NCBI RefSeq assembly: GCF_030247185.1
Contig: NC_080571.1
Span: 34,460,753-34,524,752 of the forward strand
DNA length: 64,000 bases
Reading direction: 5' to 3'
Source: Malaya genurostris
Lineage: Eukaryota > Arthropoda > Insecta > Diptera > Culicidae
Both the position numbers and the translations under genes were made by a program. Shown here one piece after another: positions 57,568 through 64,000 of the stretch (positions are counted from its first letter, which is position 1; every line of letters starts with the position of its first letter). Below the pieces are notes generated by a model, which saw only the letters and a program-made list of their open reading frames with translations, ran no database searches and was not told the origin of the DNA.

Positions 57568-57577
57568 AATCAGAAAT

Positions 57578-58160
57578 CAGAGAACAGAAACCAAACCAAA
57601 ACAAAAAAGAACTAGAAGCGAAAAAGTGAAACCTAAAACGGTAGCCAAATGTGGAAATACAATAAAAGTAATCAAAAAGAAACCAAAAAAGGAATGGAAA
57701 TCGAAAAGGGAACCCAAAACAGAACAAAAAAAAAAAACACTAAGAAAGGAAAAAAGGGAATGCGGAACAGAATGAAACCAAAAATACAAACCAAAAAAAG
57801 AAACCAAAAAAAGGAAACCAAAATAAGACACCAAAAATGGATACCAAAAACGGATATCAAATGGATGGATGTCGATGAATGGAAACCAAAACAGGAAATT
57901 TAAATAAGGAATCAACAAAAGGAAACCCAAGAAGAAAATCATAAATGGATAACAAAAAAGTAAACAAATATAAGGAAATCAAAAAGCGAAACCAAAATAA
58001 GGAACCAAAAAAATTAACTAGAAATGAATTCAAAGTAACCAAAAAAAGAAACAATATTAAGGAATCAAAAAAGAAAACCAAAAAAAAAACCGAAAAAAGA
58101 AACAAAACAAACTAAAACAAGAAACCAAAAAAGGAAACCAAAAAAGATTCCAAAAATTGA
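57578..58160 (+). repeat. Module M2
   Basis: Second copy of the module, cut short near CCAAAAATTGAAACC, where an AGAAATC array starts. Confidence 0.9.
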
Positions 58161-58162
58161 AA

Positions 58163-58622
58163 CCAGAAATCAGAAATCAGAAATCAGAAATCAGAATCAG
58201 AAATCAGAAATCAGAAATCAGAAATCAAAAATCAAAAATCAAAAATCAAAAATCAAAAATCAGAAATCAGAAATCAGAAATCAGAAATCAGAAATCAGAA
58301 ATCAGAAATCAGAAATCAGAAATCAGAAATCAGGAATCAGAAATCAGAAATCAGAAATCAGAAATCAGAAATCAGAAATCAGAAATCAGAAATCAGAAAT
58401 CAGAAATCAGAAATCAGAAATCAGAAATCAGGAATCAGAAATCAGAAATCAGAAATCAGAAATCAGAAATCAGAAATCAGAAATCAAAAATCAGAAATCA
58501 GAAATCAGAAATCAAAAATCAGAAATCAGAAATCAGAAATCAGAAATCAGAAATCAGAAATCAGAAATCAGAAATCAGAAATCAGAAATCAGAAATCTGA
58601 AATCAGAAATCAGAAATCAGAA
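58163..58622. repeat. Second (AGAAATC)n array, about 65 units, less homogeneous
   Basis: Variants AAAAATC, GGAATC and TCTGAAATC are scattered through it, and one unit near 58194 lacks a base. It is older or less corrected than the array at 56087. Confidence 0.95.
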
Positions 58623-58624
58623 AC

Positions 58625-59400
58625 CAGAGAACAGAAACCAAACCAAAACAAAAAAGAACTAGAAGCGAAAAAGTGAAACCTAAAACGGTAGCCAAATGTG
58701 GAAATACAATAAAAGTAATCAAAAAGAAACCAAAAAAGGAATGGAAATCGAAAAGGGAACCCAAAACAGAACAAAAAAAAACACTAAGAAAGGAAAAAAG
58801 GGAATGCGGAACAGAATGAAACCAAAAATACAAACCAAAAAAAGAAACCAAAAAAAAGGAAACCAAAATAAGACACCAAAAATGGATACCAAAAACGGAT
58901 ATCAAATGGATGGATGTCGATAAATGGAAACCAAAACAGGAAATTTAAATAAGGAATCAACAAAAGGAAACCCAAGAAGAAAATCATAAATGGATAACAA
59001 AAAAGTAAACAAATATAAGGAAATCAAAAAGCGAAACCAAAATAAGGAACCAAAAAAATTAACTAGAAATGAATTCAAAGTAACCAAAAAAAGAAACAAA
59101 ATTAAGGAATCAAAAAAGAAAACCAAAAAAAAACCGAAAAAAGAAACAAAACAAACTGAAACAAGAAACCAAAAAAGGAAACCAAAAAAGATTCCAAAAA
59201 TTGAAACCATATATGGAAACCAAAAAAAAAACAGAGAATACGAAAAATGGAAACTAAAAAAGGAAACAAAAAAAACTAAATCAAAAAAAGAAACTAATTC
59301 AAGAAACCATAAAACGAAATTAGAAATGGACACCGGAAAGTGAAAAAAAAACAAGAAAACCAAAGAAGTAAACCAATAAAAACCATAAAAGGAAACCCAG
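58625..59400 (+). repeat. Module M3
   Basis: Third copy of the module. Beyond about 59380 it continues into degenerate GGAAACCAAAAA DNA. Confidence 0.9.
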
Positions 59401-60568
59401 AAAGAAAACCAAAAAACGAGACTAATAAAAGAAACTAAGAAATAACCAAAACAGGAAACCAAAAGAAAAAAAAAGGAAACCATAAATTGAAACTAAAAAA
59501 GGAAATCAAAAAGGAAAAGAGAAAAGGAAAACAAAAGAGATAATCATAAATAGTTAGCATAATAGGAAACCAAAAAACGAAACCATAAAACGCAACCAAA
59601 ATAAGAAACTAAAGCAAGAACTTAACAAGGAAACCAAAATAGAAACAAAAAATGGACACCACAAATAGAAAACTAAAATAGAAAACCAAGAGAGAAAATC
59701 GAAACCATAAAACGCAACCAAAATAAGAAACTAAAACAAGAAACCAAAAAAGGAAAACAACAATCAAACCAAAAATGGAAACCACAAATAGAAAACTTAA
59801 AAAGGAAACCAAACAAGTAAACAAAAATACGAAACCAAAAAATTAAATAAAAAGGGAACCGAAATCGGAAACCAAAATATTAAACCCAAAGAAAACAAAC
59901 CAAAAACGCAAACCAAAATATGTAACCAAAATACGTAACCAAACAAGGAAACCAAATAATTAAACCAAAATTGAAACCAAAAAAGGAAACAAAAACAGAG
60001 AAACAAAAAATAATTAACAAAAATTTAAACCAAAAGAGGAAAATAAAATAGGAAACGAAAAGGAAAAACACAACTAAAATAAAAAACTAGAACAACAAAC
60101 CAAAAAGGAAACCATAAATGGATATCAAAAAGGGATGGATATCAATAAATGGAATCCAAAACAGGTAATTTAAAAAAGGAATCCAAAAAAGGAAACAAAA
60201 AAAATATCAGGAACGGAAACCAAAAAAGTGAACCAAAAAAAGGAAACAAAAAAGCGAAACCGAAAAAAGGAACTGAAAAAGAATTCAAAAAAGGAAACCA
60301 AATAAAAAGAAACAAAACTAAGAAATCAAAAAAGAAAATCGAAAAAATCGAAATCGAAAAAACCAGAAATGAACACCAAAAAGTGAAAGTAAACTAAGAA
60401 AACCAAAGAAGTAACACAAACAAAAAAAATGGAAACCAAAAAATGAAACCTAAATAGGAAACCAAAATAGGAAAACAAAAATAGGAAACCAAAATACGAA
60501 ATAAAAAATAGAAACTAAATCAAGAAACCAGAAATGAACCACAAAAAGTGAAAGTAAAGTAAGAAAAC
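59400..60568. repeat. Degenerate A-rich GGAAACCAAAAA tract, left part
   Basis: Irregular words of 8-16 bp (GGAAACC plus A run, AGAAACTAAA, CCATAAATGG) on one strand, with no coding content. It continues at 62504-63150 after an inserted element. The many 60-190-codon frames on the minus strand (Phe/Leu/Trp-rich) reflect base composition only. Confidence 0.8.
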
Positions 60569-62498
60569 GTGTTTAATCCACCTAGCAGTGAGATGATACC
60601 TATTTTTATCAATCCGCATGTGTTTTTTGCATGAATATTCTTCGGTGTTTAAGTTTTCATGACATTATTTTAATGACCCTCGTTTTAAGCGACAATTTGA
60701 GATTTTAATCACTCATTACTCTGTAATGTCGAAACTGCAAATCGGATCGAATTTGAATCTAGAAGTGTGATAATCGATTAAACATGCCATGATATGTAAG
60801 TTCCACTCTAGAGTTTACGGTAATTTAAGGTACTTCCAGAGCCGGTATTCAGGAACCAGCATAACCCAAACCGATTCGTATGGCCATATGACGAATAAAT
60901 TACAACAGTTTTGAGTTCAACTTTGAAGCTTTTCGGGATTGTCATCTTCTATATCGGTTTGAATTTTAAAAATTCATCATCATGTAATTCGAGAGCCGGA
61001 AGTCATAATTGGATAAAATAATTAATTTTTGTATATAAGTTTGTTTTAATTAAAATTTTTGTTTCTGAAATTTGATTAGGCTTTTTTTGAGAAAACGATT
61101 GAGCTTTGAGAAACGATTTTATACTGGAACCGGAATTCTAAAAGCGGTATGGCCGAAGTCAGATAAATTCACCTGAGTAGCTGTACACTTTACATTTGTT
61201 TCAAAACATTTGAAAATCAGTTAAGACATCTTTGAGAGATCATAGCACGAATTAAATTTTTAGGTGCCTTCTGATCGACAACTGAATACCACTAAAACTG
61301 AAAAAAGTTAATTTTTTTATCGACTATCCAAATCTGCTAACCCGATAAACCTGATTAAATTATGTGGAATAGACATTTTTATACAATCCCCGAAACCGGA
61401 AGTTGGATCTGACTGAAAAGCAAGATGTTTTATAGAACTTTGAAACTTTTCATTTGAATCTTAGATGATTCTTAGATTTCATTTGCATCTTAGATCGGTT
61501 CAGCCATCTTCAAGAAAAATGAGTTACACAATTTTGATTTCGTTTCACATATCATCCTGTAGTTCCGAAACCAGAGGTCGGAACCAAACATAATGCAGGA
61601 ACTTTGTTTGGGAGCATACGACTTTTCGTATGAATCTGAATTTGTAGAAAAGAAATTTTCCGAGAAAATTAATTGAAGTTATTTGTCACACACGCATTTG
61701 CTGATCTCGACGAACTGATTCGAATGGTATATGGATGTTATGTTGTTCCAGCATTTATTGCTGTAAGTAGTTTAAAACAAAATAATTAAAAAAAATTCTG
61801 CCATCATCTGGTTTATGTATGTCATATTTGAACGATTATGTTGCCAAAAACGAGCCGTGCCAAAATCGGTCCGAGGCTAAATGTCATGAAAAAGAATGCT
61901 GTACACAATCCTTTTGGTTCTTAGAAACAATTGTATGTAACAGTATAAAAAATCGTGTTTTCCGTTGCTCCCAAGCATTTCTTTGTCATACAGCGCTCAA
62001 AACTCCTACTGCTGGAATAGGGGGAAAAGTCGCTTACAGAAAAATTTCGATATCTCCGTTAAAAATGGACGGATTTCAACAATCTATGGCTTGTTGGATA
62101 GGTATTACCGTGCGGAATCTAAGTCTGAAAACATATTCTGTTTTCAAGGTCAATTGTGACAGATACTGTCAAAAAACTGAAAATTTTGACATAAAACTTT
62201 GTATAACTCAAAAAGTAATCATCCGATCTCAAAACCATTCAATAGCGTTTTGGGTGACGGGGAGACCTTTCATTTGCGACTAGTTTGATGAAAATCGGTC
62301 CAGCCATCTCTGAGATCTCGACCTCTTAGTTGACAACACACATACGGACACACACACATACACACACACACACAGACATTTGCTCAGTTCGTCGAGCTGA
62401 ATCGATTGGTATATGTCATTCGGCCCTCCGGGCCTCGGAAAAATTTTCGAAAGTTTGAGCGAATTCTATACCTATTTTTTATATTTATAAAAATAGGT
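60569..62498 (+). mobile_element. 1.9-kb AATCCACC-family TIR element with AAAAC duplication
   Basis: It starts GTGTTTAATCCACCTAG and ends TATAAAAATAGGT. AAAAC at 60564-60568 is repeated at 62499-62503. Uninserted relatives of the target (GAAAACCAAAGAAGTAA) occur at about 59353 and 60395. It shares most of its body with 35714-37221 but has extra sequence, including an (AC)n tract at 62336-62376 and GTCATTCGGCCCTCCGGGCC near 62417. It is non-coding. Confidence 0.88.
62336..62376 (+). repeat. Interrupted (AC)n microsatellite inside the TIR element
   Basis: ACACAC tracts broken by ATACGG and ATAC, just before GACATTTGCTCAGTTCGTCG. Confidence 0.9.
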
Positions 62499-62503
62499 AA
62501 AAC

Positions 62504-63150
62504 CAAAGAAGTTAAGCAAACAAAAACATAAATGGAAACCTAAAAAGGAAACCAAAAAACAAGACTGAAAAAAGAAACAAAAAAAAACCAAAACAGGAAA
62601 TCAAAAAAGAAACCAAACAAGGAAAAAAAAAATAAATTAAAAATTACAACCAAAATAAGAAACTAAAACAAGAAACAAGGAAACCAAAATGAAACCAAAA
62701 TAGGATATCAAAAATAGGAAACCATAAAAGGAAACCAAAAACGAAAACCAATAGGTGAAACCAAAAATGAAAACCAAAATAAAGGAAACCAAAAGAGGAA
62801 ACCAATAAAAGAACACCAAAACAGAAATTATAACAGAAACCAAAGCAGAAACTAAAACAGAAATCGAAACAGAAATCAAAATAAAAACTAAAAAAGAAAA
62901 CCATAAAAGTAAACCAAAAAACTAAACCAAAAAATGGGAACTATAAAAGAAAAACAAAAAAGGAAACCAAAAGAAAACCGAAAGAGAAACCGAAAACGGA
63001 AACCAAAAAATCAAACCCAAAGAATAGAATCCAAAAAAGAAAACTAAAATATGTAACCAAAAAAGTGAAATAAAAAAAAACAGAAATGGAATCCAAAAGA
63101 AGGAAACCCAAAAACCACCAAAAATGGAAACAAAAAACGAAACTAAAAAC
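62504..63150. repeat. Degenerate A-rich GGAAACCAAAAA tract, right part
   Basis: Continuation of 59400-60568 after the inserted element, ending near AAAAACCAAGTACG at 63155. Confidence 0.8.
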
Positions 63151-63154
63151 CAAG

Positions 63155-63660
63155 TACGTTTTGGATATGTTTGACAGCTTCTCCCGCTTGAACTTATAAT
63201 AAATTTGCCCTTTTCCAGTGGTTGTGTAAAAATTTGTAATTGACTTAAAATTAGCCCTAATGCCGTTATGATGCAGTATTTAATAATGTAGTGTACCATT
63301 GGCATGATCTTGCTTTGATCGTTGTGTTTGATCGTATTGTTCATATGTTCTAATATCGATTGAGTGCCCATGTCAGCCTGTACGTTAACTGTCTTGCTTC
63401 CCAGGCAACCAGTAAGCACTAGCAATAGCTCTAAAATAGCCTTTTATCAGATCTAAAAATTCTTATAGCCCTATATCGACAATCAATGAGCTTATCTGCT
63501 GTAAATCAATCAGAATTCAGCTCTCTGATTGCATACCGACCATAAATGAGCATTTCATACGAACAGTCGTATATTTTGCCAGTATCAGCCATAATCCAGT
63601 TTCAAGAACAATTGAAATGTCAGTTAGTCTATATTTGTAGCCATAACATTAGTATGACAT
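63155..63660. other. Intergenic DNA, nothing recognised
   Basis: No supported frame. Confidence 0.5.
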
Positions 63661-63716
63661 TAGTACACCCGAACCTCCATTTACGTAATAATCGGGACTA
63701 CGTAAATCGAAATATG

Positions 63717-63800
63717 ACGTAAAAAAAGTTTACGTTATTTGGAATTTTCGACGTAAAAAAAGTTTACGTTATTTGGAATTTTCAACGTAAAAAAAGTTTT
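63717..63800 (+). repeat. 34-bp tandem repeat with ACGTAAA/TTTACGT palindrome
   Basis: Units start at 63717, 63751 and 63785 (ACGTAAAAAAAGTTTACGTT and so on); the third is diverged. Just upstream, TTTACGTAATAATCGGGACT and TACGTAAATCG extend the same theme, so this may be the end of a transposon truncated by the window. Confidence 0.8.
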
Positions 63801-64000
63801 CCTTATGTATATGTATTATTAGATATGTATAATATATTGGATAGTTATGGAACGAAAATTACGAGTATTTACAGGAAAAGGATGTTCTAATCAACATAAA
63901 TTTCCAAGATGGCGACTTCCGGTTTATTGATATTCCTTGAAAACCCTTACAATATGGGTATTTTCGGAACAGGTTTGATAAATAGGTGTCGGAAAATGAT

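Noticed and set aside
56500..63160. Phe/Leu/Trp-rich minus-strand frames resembling transmembrane proteins
   Set aside because: They arise from the complement of an A-rich GGAAACCAAAA tract, with no consistent start and no domain, and are repeated with the duplicated modules.

Overview
The window looks like repeat-dominated, gene-poor nuclear DNA of a dipteran insect, most likely a mosquito. This is an inference. It rests on three DD37E IS630-Tc1-mariner copies (a family first described in mosquitoes), a long non-LTR retrotransposon, several mariner lineages with TA target duplications, a CATTTCGCCGAA-type tandem repeat and tRNA-derived elements. I found no host protein-coding gene that I can support. 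Every recognisable protein belongs to a transposable element, and nearly all of them are broken.

Layout. 1-3.6 kb: minus-strand non-LTR retrotransposon with a gag-like ORF1 (three CCHC knuckles) and an endonuclease/reverse transcriptase ORF2 that runs off the window. 3.6-9.7 kb: two DD41D (rosa-like) mariner derivatives and one irritans-type mariner derivative; two of these three are snap-back elements in which one end was replaced by an inverted copy of the other. A tRNA-like cloverleaf lies at 5.2 kb. 9.7-21 kb: a mauritiana-like DD34D mariner, a hAT-type MITE with a perfect 8-bp target duplication, remnants of a LINE endonuclease and a Tc1-like transposase, and two DD37E elements.

21-29 kb: a domain of simple 'wordy' DNA from which three arrays grew: an 8-bp array of 4.2 kb, a 16-bp array, and a 7-bp array of 1.1 kb that is GGGACTT on the minus strand. 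The 8- and 7-bp arrays are open in several or all frames, which creates open frames of up to 1,403 codons that are not genes. 31.5-38.4 kb: a TIR-bounded block (TA duplication) holding a ~265-bp satellite, a DD37D element abutting a 222-bp (TA)n tract, and a mariner split by a 1.5-kb TIR element. 38.8-50 kb: inverted copies of that same TIR family, a TTTTTACGCGG-type MITE family, a SINE, and a foldback with a tRNA-like cloverleaf in each arm. 50.4-51.6 kb: a third DD37E copy.

54.5-63.2 kb: a second array domain (6-bp, 15-bp and 7-bp units) with ~1.05-kb higher-order duplication. One duplicate carries a 1.7-kb array where the other has a remnant of about 11 bp. The same TIR family as at 35.7 kb is inserted in it with a clean AAAAC duplication.

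The window is best read as an archive of transposon nesting and of array birth rather than a set of interacting genes. The strongest unusual signals are the near indel-free short-period arrays, the paired filled/empty array locus, the snap-back mariners and the tRNA-bearing foldback.
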